From Stenotrophomonas sp. 57 (GTDB lineage: Bacteria > Pseudomonadota > Gammaproteobacteria > Xanthomonadales > Xanthomonadaceae), in the NCBI RefSeq assembly GCF_030291075.1, contig NZ_CP127407.1, forward strand, positions 4,028,001 to 4,092,000: a stretch of DNA of 64,000 nucleotides. The letters run 5' to 3'. Both the position numbers and the translations under genes were made by a program. The notes under the pieces are model-generated. The model made no database searches. It was given only the letters and a program-made list of their open reading frames with translations, and was not told where the DNA came from. Shown here in pieces: positions 55,147-64,000 of the stretch (its first letter is position 1; each line of letters starts with the position of its first letter).

Positions 55147-56229
55147 ATGACGGTTGCCGCTGAATTCAAGATCGAATACCTGCAGTACCTGGACGCGGAC
55201 GGCAAGCTCGTCCGCGATGACCTGCCCGCGTCGCTGCGCGACCCCAAGGTCCTGGTACCGCTGTTCAAGCAGATGCTGTACGTACGCACGTTCGACAGCA
55301 AATCCATCGCGCTGCAGCGCACCGGCAAGCTCGGCACCTATGCCGCCTGCCTGGGCCATGAAGCCGCGCACGTGGGCATCGGTGCCGCAATGCAGAAGGA
55401 CGACGTGTTCGCCCCGTCGTACCGCGAGTATGGCGCGATGTTCATGCGTGGCGTGCGTCCGCACGACGTGCTGATGTACTGGGGCGGCGACGAGCGCGGC
55501 AACGACTACGGCGGCGACGCAGCCAAGGACTTCCCGTTCTGCGTGCCGATCTCCACCCAGTGCCTGCATGCCGCAGGTGCCGCGCTGAAGTTCAAGCTCA
55601 ACAAGGAACCGCAGATCGCCGTGGCCGTGTGCGGCGACGGCGGCAGCTCCAAGACCGACTTCTACGCTGCACTGAACTCGGCCGGCGCCTACAAGCTCCC
55701 GCTGATCCTGTGCATCGTCAACAACGGCTGGGCCATCTCGGTCCCGCGTTCGGCCCAGACCGGCGCCGAGACGCTGGCGCAGAAGGGCCTGGCCGGCGGC
55801 CTGCACTGCCTGCAGGTGGACGGCAACGACCTCATCGCGGTGCTGGCGGCGATGGAGCAGGCGCGCGAACGTGCGCTGGCCGGCGACGGTGGCACCGTGC
55901 TGGAACTGATGACCTACCGCCTGTCCGACCACACCACCGCCGATGACGCGCGCCGCTACCGCGACGACGCCGAAGTGAAGGATGCCTGGCAGCGCGAGCC
56001 GATGCTGCGCCTGCGCAAGTACCTGACCGCCGCCGGCGTGTGGAGCGAAGAAGAAGAAACCGCCTGGATCGCCGAGTGCGGCACGCGCGTGGACGAAGAA
56101 GTGAACCTGTACCTCAACACGCCGGTGCAGCCGGTCGAGGCGATGTTCGACTTCCTGTATGCCGATCCGCCGCCGGACCTGCTGGCCCAGCGCGCCCAGG
56201 CGATCGCCCTGGAGAAGCGCCATGGATGA
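55147..56229 (+). CDS. pdhA: 2-Oxo acid dehydrogenase E1 alpha subunit
   Basis: 360 residues. The thiamine diphosphate-binding motif is VCGDGGSSKTDFYAALN followed by CIVNNGWAISVP; the phosphorylation-loop-like YRLSDHTTADDARRYR is present. It decarboxylates pyruvate or a branched-chain 2-oxo acid together with E1 beta. Sequence features do not separate pyruvate from branched-chain use with certainty. It is the first gene of the operon; its stop overlaps a possible early start of E1 beta. Confidence 0.92.
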   Translation: MTVAAEFKIEYLQYLDADGKLVRDDLPASLRDPKVLVPLFKQMLYVRTFDSKSIALQRTGKLGTYAACLGHEAAHVGIGAAMQKDDVFAPSYREYGAMFMRGVRPHDVLMYWGGDERGNDYGGDAAKDFPFCVPISTQCLHAAGAALKFKLNKEPQIAVAVCGDGGSSKTDFYAALNSAGAYKLPLILCIVNNGWAISVPRSAQTGAETLAQKGLAGGLHCLQVDGNDLIAVLAAMEQARERALAGDGGTVLELMTYRLSDHTTADDARRYRDDAEVKDAWQREPMLRLRKYLTAAGVWSEEEETAWIAECGTRVDEEVNLYLNTPVQPVEAMFDFLYADPPPDLLAQRAQAIALEKRHG

Positions 56230-56302
56230 GATCAAGAACGGCGCGCCCGGCGCGCACACCAACGCCGCCGACAGCGCTGCTGTCGCGCGCGGAGAAGAGA
56301 GC

Positions 56303-57289
56303 ATGACCACCACGCCGATCACCCTCATCGAAGCCATCACACAGGCGCTGGCCTGGGAGCTGGAGCACGACCCGTCGGTGCTGGTGCTGGGCGAGGACGT
56401 GGGCGTCAACGGTGGCGTGTTCCGCGCCACCGCCGGCCTGCAGCAGCGCTTTGGCTCCGAACGCATCCTCGACACCCCGCTGGATGAAACCACCATCGCC
56501 GGCCTGACCATTGGCCTGGCCGCGCAGGGCATGAAGCCGGTGGCCGAAGCCCAGTTCGACGGCTTCATGTACCCGATGGTCGACCATATCGTCTGCCACG
56601 CCGCACGCCTGCGCTACCGCACGCGTGGCCGCCTGCACTGCCCGATGGTGCTGCGCGTGCCGTGGGGCGGTGGCATCCGCGCGCCGGAACACCACAGCGA
56701 AGCCAACGAGGCGATCTTCACCAACGTGCCGGGCCTGCGCGTGGTGCTGCCGTCCTCGCCGCAGCGTGCGTACGGCCTGCTGCTGGCTGCGATCCGCGAA
56801 CCGGATCCGGTGATCTACATGGAGCCCAAGCGCATCTATCGCCAGTACAAGGAAGTAGTCGTCAACGACGGCGAAGCCTTGCCGCTGGACGTCTGCTTCG
56901 TGCTGCGCGACGGCACCGACGTGACCCTGGTGACCTGGGGCGCACAGGTGAAGGAAGCGCTGGAAGCGGCCGACAAGCTGGCCGGGGAAGGCATCAGTGC
57001 CGAAGTCATCGACGTGGCCACGCTGCGCCCGCTGGACTTCGCCACCATCGCCGAATCGGTGGCCAAAACCGGCCGCTGCGTGATCGTGCAGGAGGCCCCG
57101 AAGACCGCGGGCTTCGGCGCCGAGATCGCCGCGCGCCTGGCCGAGGAATCGATCTACGACCTGCTGGCGCCCGTCGAACGCGTTACTGGCTACGACACCC
57201 ACATTCCGCTGTTCCGCCTGGAAATGAAGTACCTGCCGAGCGTTGAGCGGATCGTGGCGGCGGCCAAGCGCGCGGTGGCGGCCGGCTGA
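56303..57289 (+). CDS. pdhB: 2-Oxo acid dehydrogenase E1 beta subunit
   Basis: 328 residues from the ATG at 56303, which has GGAGAAGAGA just upstream. Motifs: LVLGEDVGVNGGVFRAT, DTPLDETTIAGLTIGLA, AEAQFDGFMYPMVDHI and the C-terminal EAPKTAGFGAEIAARLAEE. An in-frame ATG at 56222 overlaps the E1 alpha stop and also has a ribosome binding site; it would add 27 Ala/Asn-rich residues, so a longer form is possible. Partner of E1 alpha. Confidence 0.92.
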   Translation: MTTTPITLIEAITQALAWELEHDPSVLVLGEDVGVNGGVFRATAGLQQRFGSERILDTPLDETTIAGLTIGLAAQGMKPVAEAQFDGFMYPMVDHIVCHAARLRYRTRGRLHCPMVLRVPWGGGIRAPEHHSEANEAIFTNVPGLRVVLPSSPQRAYGLLLAAIREPDPVIYMEPKRIYRQYKEVVVNDGEALPLDVCFVLRDGTDVTLVTWGAQVKEALEAADKLAGEGISAEVIDVATLRPLDFATIAESVAKTGRCVIVQEAPKTAGFGAEIAARLAEESIYDLLAPVERVTGYDTHIPLFRLEMKYLPSVERIVAAAKRAVAAG

Positions 57290-57290
57290 C

Positions 57291-57644
57291 ATGCGGGCCC
57301 GCCTTCTGGGGGCTTACCGCAGCCAGTATCCCAACCCGCTCCGGTTCCACACCGGCCAGATCGTCGAAGTAGGTGTCCGTGACGAGGAATGGCCGGCGTT
57401 TGCCTGGGTACGCACCAACGATGGGCGCGCTGGATGGGCGCCCATCGCCTGGTTGCAGCTGCTGGACGAGGGTCGCGCCGAAGCCCTGTGCGACTACGAT
57501 GCCCGCGAGCTGGATGTGGAAAGTGGCGAGATGGTGAAGCTTCATCACGAACACGGTGGGTGGTGGTGGTCCGAGCGCGCCAATGGCGCGACGGGCTGGC
57601 TGCCGGCCCGCGAACTGGAACTGCTGGAAGAGAACTGCAAATGA
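57291..57644 (+). CDS. SH3-domain protein in the dehydrogenase operon
   Basis: 117 residues from the ATG one base after the E1 beta stop. Two SH3-like halves are visible. The second follows the eukaryotic-type SH3 pattern (ALCDYDARELDVESGEMVKL, then WWWSERANGATGWLPARELE); the first is weaker (GQIVEVGVRDEEWPAFAWVR). Its stop overlaps the E2 start (ATGA), so it is translated with the complex. A scaffold role for the E1-E2 complex is a guess. Confidence 0.82.
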   Translation: MRARLLGAYRSQYPNPLRFHTGQIVEVGVRDEEWPAFAWVRTNDGRAGWAPIAWLQLLDEGRAEALCDYDARELDVESGEMVKLHHEHGGWWWSERANGATGWLPARELELLEENCK

Positions 57645-59032
57645 GCCAGACCAAGAACTTCAACCTGCCCGACCTGGGCGAAGGCCTGCCGGACGCGACC
57701 ATCGTCGAGTGGTTCGTCAAGGAAGGCGATGTGATCAAGCTGGACGAGCCGCTGGTCTCGATGGAGACCGCCAAGGCCGTGGTGGAAGTGCCCTCGCCGT
57801 TCTCCGGCAAGGTGCTGAAGCTGTCCGGCGGCGCCGGCGACATCATCCCGACCGGCTCGGTGCTGGCCAGCTTCGAACTGGACCCGAACCTGCCGCAGCG
57901 CGCCGATGGCCAGGACACCGGCCACAGCCACGGCCACGCCGCACCGGCGGCGCCGGCTGCCGCACCGACCCCGCCGCCGCTGCCGGCCGCGCCGGTCGCT
58001 GCGGAAGAAGCCAAGCCCGCCGCAGCCGAGCGCGATGACGCGGGTACCGTGGTCGGCGCGATGCAGAGCTCCAATGCCGTGCACGCCGAGCAGGCGCTGG
58101 CCGTCGGTGGCGTCAAGGCCGTGCCGGCCGTGCGTGCGATGGCGCGCAAGCTGGGCGTGGACCTGAGCCGCGTGCCGGCCACCGGCACCGATGGCGCCGT
58201 GACCATGGCCGACGTCAAGCAGGCCGCCGCCAACGGCAGTGCCAAGCTCGGCGCTGCTCCGGCACCGGTCGCTGCTGCCGCCTATGCCGCGCCAGCCCCG
58301 GCGCAGGTGTCTGCCCCGGTGCAGAGCGAAGCGCGCACCCCGCTGTCCGCCGCCGGCAAGCCGATGCGCACCCAGCCGCCGGGCGTGGTCGCCAAGGGTC
58401 AGCCGGAACCGCTGAAGGGCGTGCGCCGCAACATGGCGCGCGTCATGGCCGACGCGCACAGCAAGGTCGTGCCGACCACGCTGAACGATGACGCCGACAT
58501 CCACGCCTGGCTGCCGGGCAACGACGTCACCGCCCGCCTGGTTCGCGCCATCGTCGTTGCCGCACAGAAGGTGCCGGCCATGAACGCCTGGTTCGACGGT
58601 GAAGCGCTGACCCGCACCCTGCACGCCCAGGTGGACATCGGCATCGCCGTGGACACCGACGACGGCCTGTTCGTGCCGGCCCTGCGCAATGCCGACATGC
58701 TCGATGCACGCGGCATCCGCGAAGGCGTCAATCGCCTGCGCGAGCAGGTGGAATCGCGTTCGATCGCCGCCTCGGAACTGAGCGGCTACACCATCTCGCT
58801 GTCCAACTTCGGCATGTTCGCCGGCCGCTACGCGACCCCGGTCGTGGTGCCGCCGTGCGTGGCCATCGTCGGTGCCGGCCGTGCCCGCCACCAGATGACC
58901 CCGGTGATGGGCGGCGTGGAAGCGCACAAGGTAATCCCGCTGTCGGTCACCTTCGACCACCGCGCGGCTACGGGTGGTGAAGCCGCCCGCTTCCTGCGCG
59001 CGATGATGGACGACCTGGCGCTGGCCAGCTGA
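57641..59032 (+). CDS. 2-Oxo acid dehydrogenase E2 (dihydrolipoyl acyltransferase)
   Basis: 463 residues. One lipoyl domain (1-85, lipoylated K45 in SMETAKAVVEV), a long Ala/Pro linker, a peripheral subunit-binding domain (about 165-200, AVRAMARKLGVDLSRV), a second linker and the catalytic domain. The catalytic motif reads TFDHRAATGGEAARFL: the usual DHRxxDG Asp is Thr. A variant subgroup with this motif exists to my memory, so activity is not excluded. No E3 gene follows; lipoamide dehydrogenase must come from elsewhere. Confidence 0.92.
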   Translation: MSQTKNFNLPDLGEGLPDATIVEWFVKEGDVIKLDEPLVSMETAKAVVEVPSPFSGKVLKLSGGAGDIIPTGSVLASFELDPNLPQRADGQDTGHSHGHAAPAAPAAAPTPPPLPAAPVAAEEAKPAAAERDDAGTVVGAMQSSNAVHAEQALAVGGVKAVPAVRAMARKLGVDLSRVPATGTDGAVTMADVKQAAANGSAKLGAAPAPVAAAAYAAPAPAQVSAPVQSEARTPLSAAGKPMRTQPPGVVAKGQPEPLKGVRRNMARVMADAHSKVVPTTLNDDADIHAWLPGNDVTARLVRAIVVAAQKVPAMNAWFDGEALTRTLHAQVDIGIAVDTDDGLFVPALRNADMLDARGIREGVNRLREQVESRSIAASELSGYTISLSNFGMFAGRYATPVVVPPCVAIVGAGRARHQMTPVMGGVEAHKVIPLSVTFDHRAATGGEAARFLRAMMDDLALAS

Positions 59033-59044
59033 TCCAGCTGATCG

Positions 59045-59070
59045 GTGGGTGCCAACCTTGGTTGGCACAT
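59045..59070. repeat. SMAG-like hairpin
   Basis: GTGGGTGCCAACCTTGGTTG palindrome just after the E2 stop; variant with GTGG in place of GTAG. Confidence 0.55.
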
Positions 59071-59080
59071 GAATTGGAGA

Positions 59081-59108
59081 AACGCCGGGCACTGCCCGGC
59101 GTTTTCTT
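59081..59108 (+). terminator. Terminator of the dehydrogenase operon
   Basis: AACGCCGGGC, a three-base loop, GCCCGGCGTT, then a T-rich tail (TTTCTT). It lies 48 bases after the E2 stop. Confidence 0.85.
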
Positions 59109-59116
59109 GTGCCCGC

Positions 59117-59145
59117 ATCCACGCATCGCGTGGATCCACAAAATG
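59117..59145. repeat. SMAG-like hairpin at the VOC gene end
   Basis: GCATCCACGCATCGCGTGGA palindrome; no GTAG end is complete. It lies between convergent genes. Confidence 0.5.
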
Positions 59146-59152
59146 CCCGCGA

Positions 59153-59539
59153 TCAATCGCGAGCGACCATACCCTCGGCGCGGCTGTAGACACGCAGGCG
59201 GTGCCCATCAGGATCGGCGCCGACGAAAGTATGGCCGAATTCCAGCGTCACCGGTGCCTGCAGGATGTGCACACCGAGCGCGCGCCACGCATCGTGCGTC
59301 TGCTGCACAACGTCGGGGTTGGCGACCACCATCGCCAGTTCCGCGGCGCCGGCCTGCGCGGACACCGGCGGTTGCACATCGTCGCGCTGCCACAGGCCCA
59401 GTGCGGCGCCATCGCCGAGCAGAAACAGCGCAAACCCGGGCGACTGTTCGACCGGCGGCTTGCCGAGGATGCCGCTGTAGAAAGTGGCGCTGGTGGCGAT
59501 GTCGCGCACGTACTGCAGCAGGGTGCTGGGCGTGAACAT
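59153..59539 (-). CDS. VOC (glyoxalase/bleomycin-resistance fold) protein
   Basis: 128 residues, one vicinal-oxygen-chelate domain: YVRDIATSATFYSGILGKPPVE at the N-terminus and [20 protein letters not shown] at the C-terminus with the typical His-Thr-Asp pattern. Whether it binds a metal or a drug cannot be said. Start ATG 59539. No operon partner. Confidence 0.85.
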   Translation of the reverse strand: MFTPSTLLQYVRDIATSATFYSGILGKPPVEQSPGFALFLLGDGAALGLWQRDDVQPPVSAQAGAAELAMVVANPDVVQQTHDAWRALGVHILQAPVTLEFGHTFVGADPDGHRLRVYSRAEGMVARD

Positions 59540-59600
59540 GGGGAGGCTCCGTTGTTGGGAGCCTTCATGGTGGTACGGGCCTGCTGACAGATTCTGTCAG

Positions 59601-59781
59601 TAGAGTCGACTGTCGGTAGAGTCGACTGTCAGTCGACTGCTCTTCCTTCAGCCTGCTTGAAACCCCGCGCTGCGCGCGATAGTCGACTGTCGGTAGAGTC
59701 GACTGTCAGTCGACTGCTCTTCCTTCAGCCTGCTTGAAACCCCGCGCTGCGCGCGATAGTCGACTAACAGTCGACTCTACC
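59601..59781. repeat. GTCGACT-type SMAG array with a 77-bp tandem duplication
   Basis: Two identical 77-bp units (59611-59687 and 59688-59764) sit inside a longer array of AGTCGACTGTCAGTCGACT-type palindromes closed by a minus-strand GTAGAGTCGACTGTTAGTCG unit (ends 59781). The repeat lies between the VOC gene start and the WYL regulator end. Confidence 0.85.
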
Positions 59782-59808
59782 CGCGCCCGCGTCCCGCTGT
59801 TGCTGTGG

Positions 59809-60516
59809 TCATGAGCGATCCAACCAGTCCGGCGCGATGCCCTGCGCTTTCTGCCAGCGTCGCAGCAGGGTGGCGCGTGGCACCCGATAGCGATCCTCCA
59901 GCACGCGCACCTGACGGATGCGGTCCAGCCTGAAATGCCGGAAGTCCCCGCGGCTTTCGCACCACGCCGCCAGCATCGGTACTTCATCGAAGTAACCCAG
60001 CGCGAACGGCCAGACGATGCGCTCGCTGCGCTGGCCGTGCGCGTCCTCGTAAGCGAACTTCAAGCGCTGCTGCGAACCCACAGCTTCACGCACGGCCTGC
60101 AGACGCGCAGCCGGCACCTTGGCTGCCGCACGCGAGGGACCCACGCGCAGGCCGCTGTCACGCAGCGCTTCGCGCCGTGCTGCAGGCAACACATGCGCGA
60201 TACGCGCCAGGGCGTCGCGTGCGGCCTCGGCCAGCGCCGGTTCGGTGCGGGCGGCGACCCAGCGCAGGCCCAGCACCAGCGCATCGATCTCGGCCGGTGG
60301 CAGGGTCATGGGAGGCAAGGTATCGCTCGGCGCCAACTGGTAGCCGACGCCGGCCTCGCCACGCAGGTCAGCGCCCTGCTCGCGCAGGGTCTCGATATCG
60401 CGGTACAGCGTGCGCAGGCTGATGCCCAGCGCGTCGGCCAGCGCCTGCCCGGCCACCGGACGTCGATGACGGCGCAGCAGCTGCAGCAACTGGGTCAGGC
60501 GCAGCGCACGCGACAT
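59809..60516 (-). CDS. YafY/WYL-family transcriptional regulator
   Basis: 235 residues. An N-terminal helix-turn-helix (about 5-60: RLTQLLQLLRRHRRPVAGQA and DALGISLRTLYRDIETLREQ) is followed by a WYL domain (about 145-220) with RIVWPFALGYFDEVPMLAAW and RHFRLDRIRQVRVLEDRY, where the W-Y-L core is only partly kept. The start at 60516 overlaps the stop of the upstream NAD(P)-binding protein gene by one base (TGATG), so both are co-translated. The WYL ligand is unknown. Confidence 0.88.
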   Translation of the reverse strand: MSRALRLTQLLQLLRRHRRPVAGQALADALGISLRTLYRDIETLREQGADLRGEAGVGYQLAPSDTLPPMTLPPAEIDALVLGLRWVAARTEPALAEAARDALARIAHVLPAARREALRDSGLRVGPSRAAAKVPAARLQAVREAVGSQQRLKFAYEDAHGQRSERIVWPFALGYFDEVPMLAAWCESRGDFRHFRLDRIRQVRVLEDRYRVPRATLLRRWQKAQGIAPDWLDRS

Positions 60517-61151
60517 CAGCCGACCAGCGCGCTCGATGCCACCACGTGCTCGCCCGGCTGCGGGGCCAACGCGGCCTCGACCAGCGCCTTGGCAATTTCG
60601 CTGGCCGGATTGATCCGCCACGCCCGCGGCAATACCGGCCCCAGCGCGCCCAGCACCTTCAACGCGAGGCGCTCACCGCGGCGCACCTCGCTGCGCTCCC
60701 CACCGATCAGCCCTGGGCGGACCAGGGTCAACGAGTTGAAGCCCAGCGCGCGCAGGTCACGCTCCAGCTCCCCCTTCACGCGGCTGTAGAAGATCGACGA
60801 CTGCGGGTTGGCACCGGCGGCGGAATTCAGCACATAGGCCTGCGCACCCTGCGCCTGTGCCAGGCGGGCGAACGCAAGTGGGTAGTCATGATCAATGCGA
60901 TGGAAGGCCTCGCGGCTGCCGGCCTGGGCAATGGTGCTGCCCAGCGCGCAGATGACCGCGTCCACGCGCGCCCATTCGGGCGAGGTGGGCAACGCATCGA
61001 AGGCCAGCACCGGGTTCTCCAGCTTCCCGCGGGTCAACCCCAGCGGGCGGCGGGTGGGCGCCACCACGGCGCTGCAGCGTGGGTCGTCCAGCAGCCTGGG
61101 AAGGGTCAGCCCACCGACCAGGCCGGTCGCCCCCAGCAACATCACGCGCAT
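60516..61151 (-). CDS. NAD(P)-binding Rossmann-fold protein (atypical short-chain dehydrogenase)
   Basis: 211 residues. The N-terminal GATGLVGG dinucleotide loop (7-14), CALGST near residue 70 and YSRVKGELERDL near 125, where a Tyr-x3-Lys pair fits the SDR catalytic pattern, place it in the NAD(P)H-binding/HTATIP2-like group. The substrate is unknown. First gene of a two-gene unit with the WYL regulator. Confidence 0.85.
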   Translation of the reverse strand: MRVMLLGATGLVGGLTLPRLLDDPRCSAVVAPTRRPLGLTRGKLENPVLAFDALPTSPEWARVDAVICALGSTIAQAGSREAFHRIDHDYPLAFARLAQAQGAQAYVLNSAAGANPQSSIFYSRVKGELERDLRALGFNSLTLVRPGLIGGERSEVRRGERLALKVLGALGPVLPRAWRINPASEIAKALVEAALAPQPGEHVVASSALVG

Positions 61152-61257
61152 CACCACCTCCACTGCGGCATCCTGTCGCCCATCGTAGCCGTTCAAGCCA
61201 TCGGCAGCCGCGCCGATATGCTGGAACCTGCCCCCTGCCAGCCCCAGGATTCGCTCC

Positions 61258-62796
61258 ATGACGGACCAGCCCGACCACCGCCCTGCCCCCGGTACTGCCC
61301 TTGGGCCGCCGGCACGCGTGCGCGCGGTGGTGGACGATGGCCTGGGCGACCGCGTGGTGCTGCAGGGCGGCGGTGGCGTGGCCCTGCAGCAGCTGTTCGC
61401 CGGTGCCGACGCGCCGGAACCGCTGCTGGCGGCGTTCGCCAACGGCATGGCCACCCTGCCCGGCGAGCTGGGCGACATGGGCGACCGCCTGCAGTCGGCG
61501 CAGGCCAGCGCCGATTGGCCACGTTACGGCCGCGCGATGCGGCAGCTGATCGACAAGTACATCCGCACCATCGAGCAGCATTCGCCGGACGGGCAGCCGG
61601 AAAGCCTGCGCCTGTCCGAGCAGCTGCGGCTGCTGCTGGGCGGCGCGGTGGTGGCCCTGCTGCAGCACGACCCGGACCTGCGCGAGCAGGCGCAGGCGCT
61701 GGCCACGCGCCTGCGCCAGTGGCAGCCGGGCACGGCACTGGAACCCATCGAACAGGGCGTGCGCGAGCTCGGCTACCAGGTTGGCGTGCGCGCCGAAAGC
61801 TGGCAGGAGCAGCAGGCGCTGCTGCTGGAGCTGTTCGCGCTGTTGCTGGAGAACGTGAGCGAGCTGCTGGACGACCGCAGCTGGCTGCAGGGCCAGATCG
61901 CCGCGGTGCGTCAGCTGCTGGATGGTCCGCTGGAAGCCGAAGCGGTCGAACGCACCCGCGCCGAGTTGCGCGAAGTGATCTACAAGCAGGGCCTGCTGCG
62001 CCAGGGCATCGACGATTCGAAGGCCGCGATGCGCGGGTTGATGGGCGAGTTCATCGAGCGCATGGATGGCATGGCCACCAGCACCGGTGAATATCACGAT
62101 CGCATCGGCAGTTACGCGCTGCAGCTGCGCGAGGCGCGCAGCATCGCCGACCTCAACCAGCTGCTGCAGGACGTGATGCGCGACACCGGCAAGGTGCAGC
62201 AGCAGGCCGCACAGGCGCGCGATCACCTGGCCAATGCGCGGCAGGAAGTGGAACGTGCAGAGCAACGCATCGCCGAGCTTGAGCAGGAGCTGCGTGCCGC
62301 CGGAGACCTGGCACGCATTGATCCGCTGACCCAGGCGCTGAACCGTCGCGGCCTGGACGAACTGCTGCAGCGCGAGCTGGCGCGCGCCGCGCGCAACAAC
62401 TCACCACTGGGCGTGGCGGTGATCGACCTGGATGATTTCCACCAGACCAACGACGCGCACGGGCACGCGGGTGGCGATGCGCTGCTGCAGCACCTGGTGT
62501 CCGTGTGCAAGCTGCTGCTGCGCGCCACCGACGGCATCGCGCGGCTGGGCGGCGATGAGTTCGTACTGGTACTGCCGGAAACCCAGGGCGCCGACAGCAT
62601 GGCCACCGTGCAGCGCCTGCAGCGTTCGCTGGCACATCGCGTGCTGACCGTGCAGGACCAGCGCGTGCCGGTGCATTTCAGCGCCGGGCTGGCGCAATGG
62701 CAGCCCGGCGACGATACCGAGACCCTGTTGCGCCGCGCCGATGACGCGCTGTATGCCGCCAAGCGGCAGGGCAAGAACCGGGTACAGGCGGGGTGA
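61258..62796 (+). CDS. Diguanylate cyclase (GGDEF)
   Basis: 512 residues and no membrane segment. A long helical sensor region (about 1-330, with coiled coil near 300-345) precedes a complete GGDEF domain. IDPLTQALNRRGLDELL opens it, VIDLDDFHQTNDAHGHAGGD follows, and the active-site GGDEF lies near residue 430 in ARLGGDEFVLVLP. No RxxD inhibitory site is evident five residues upstream. It should make cyclic di-GMP, which would act on Clp in this organism. The ATG at 61258 lacks a strong ribosome binding site. Confidence 0.92.
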   Translation: MTDQPDHRPAPGTALGPPARVRAVVDDGLGDRVVLQGGGGVALQQLFAGADAPEPLLAAFANGMATLPGELGDMGDRLQSAQASADWPRYGRAMRQLIDKYIRTIEQHSPDGQPESLRLSEQLRLLLGGAVVALLQHDPDLREQAQALATRLRQWQPGTALEPIEQGVRELGYQVGVRAESWQEQQALLLELFALLLENVSELLDDRSWLQGQIAAVRQLLDGPLEAEAVERTRAELREVIYKQGLLRQGIDDSKAAMRGLMGEFIERMDGMATSTGEYHDRIGSYALQLREARSIADLNQLLQDVMRDTGKVQQQAAQARDHLANARQEVERAEQRIAELEQELRAAGDLARIDPLTQALNRRGLDELLQRELARAARNNSPLGVAVIDLDDFHQTNDAHGHAGGDALLQHLVSVCKLLLRATDGIARLGGDEFVLVLPETQGADSMATVQRLQRSLAHRVLTVQDQRVPVHFSAGLAQWQPGDDTETLLRRADDALYAAKRQGKNRVQAG

Positions 62797-62815
62797 TGAT
62801 CCAGCATGCGGACGC

Positions 62816-62889
62816 TGTAGCGCCCGAGCCCATGCTCGGGCGGCGGCGTCCAGCGCCGTAGAACAGCCGAGCGTGGGCTCGGTTCTACA
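62816..62889. repeat. Inverted SMAG pair
   Basis: GTAGCGCCCGAGCCCATGCT on the left and a minus-strand GTAGAACCGAGCCCACGCTC unit on the right, between the cyclase gene and the convergent DUF808 gene. Confidence 0.85.
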
Positions 62890-62891
62890 GA

Positions 62892-63818
<927 letters not shown>

Positions 63819-63925
63819 GGCACATCCAAAGAGGGAATGGGCGGATTCTGACCGATACCGGGGTACCTGCGGAAGCGGGTGGATTCACTGCGTGCCTACC
63901 GCCCCCCGGCGACACTGCGGAACCC

Positions 63926-63955
63926 GGACACTGCCGGCCAACGGCCGGCACGACC
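63926..63955 (-). repeat. SMAG-related half unit
   Basis: TGCCGGCCAACGGCCGGCAC palindrome upstream of the last partial gene; the flanking bases do not form a complete GTAG end. Confidence 0.5.
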
Positions 63956-63979
63956 GTCTTTGCCGCATGGGAGTTCCGC

Positions 63980-64000
63980 TTGAGCAACCCGTCCACCGCC
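63980..64000 (+). CDS. Start of a gene running off the window
   Basis: A TTG at 63980 with GGAG eight bases upstream begins MSNPSTA, a plausible N-terminus. Only seven codons are visible, so neither the start nor the product can be confirmed. An ATG at 63967 in a different frame is the alternative. Confidence 0.35.

Noticed and set aside
59601..59781. CRISPR-like array
   Set aside because: The two 77-bp units are identical with no unique spacers, and the motifs are SMAG-type palindromes; no cas genes nearby.

Overview
The window is high-GC DNA (about two thirds G+C by eye, somewhat less between about 11.4 and 22.7 kb). It most resembles Stenotrophomonas, probably the S. maltophilia complex (Xanthomonadaceae). 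The reasons are close matches to the Xanthomonas-type regulator Clp, an mrp operon of the fused-A/B type, the tyrosine/homogentisate genes, and many small GTAG-type palindromic repeats (SMAG-like) between genes. No database was searched, so all names rest on recognised motifs and remembered families.

Layout. 0-5.4 kb: DUF2752 protein, AmpE-like protein, NudC, then an erpA/bactofilin/DUF6776 cluster and a DUF4126 protein. 5.5-9.6 kb: a two-gene signalling unit (receiver protein with degenerate GGDEF and EAL domains, followed by a hybrid histidine kinase whose coding sequence carries a SMAG repeat pair). 9.6-11.2 kb: bacterioferritin, its ferredoxin Bfd and RppH. 11.3-22.7 kb: a genomic island inserted in the 3' end of tRNA-Met, bounded by a 17-bp direct repeat. 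It carries a tyrosine integrase, a polymerase-like protein translationally coupled to a small zinc-finger-like protein, a type III-like restriction-modification pair, a serine recombinase beside a 40-bp dyad, and an unknown small protein. A tRNA-Gln lies just outside the right end.

22.9-29.4 kb: ribosomal proteins L13/S9, coq7, sugE with a structured leader and terminator, speD, clp with a sigma-54-like promoter motif, and a TSUP transporter. The trp operon runs leftwards from 33.5 to 27.9 kb (trpE, SIMPL-domain gene, trpG, trpD, trpC, HAD phosphatase) and may have a Trp-codon leader. 33.7-38.3 kb: lipid kinase, a possible GGA-rich sRNA, acetyltransferase, rpe, a short DnaJ-domain protein, purC and a DUF962 protein. 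38.7-44.6 kb: the overlapping mrpA(B)CDEFG Na+/H+ antiporter operon, facing a CaCA antiporter.

45.7-54.8 kb: a lipoprotein and an unknown protein, then aromatic amino-acid catabolism (hmgA, hpd with a divergent MarR regulator; kynA near a peptide transporter), plus a thioredoxin-like lipoprotein and an unknown membrane protein. 55.1-59.0 kb: a 2-oxo acid dehydrogenase operon (E1 alpha, E1 beta, an SH3-domain protein, E2). 59.1-64.0 kb: a VOC protein, a WYL regulator with an NAD(P)-binding protein, a diguanylate cyclase, a DUF808 protein, and the first codons of a gene running off the end.

The points most worth follow-up are the polymerase-like island protein, the leader and terminator in front of sugE, the GGA-rich orphan transcript candidate at 34.7 kb, the Trp-rich upstream frame before trpE, and the island's separation of tRNA-Gln from its presumed promoter.
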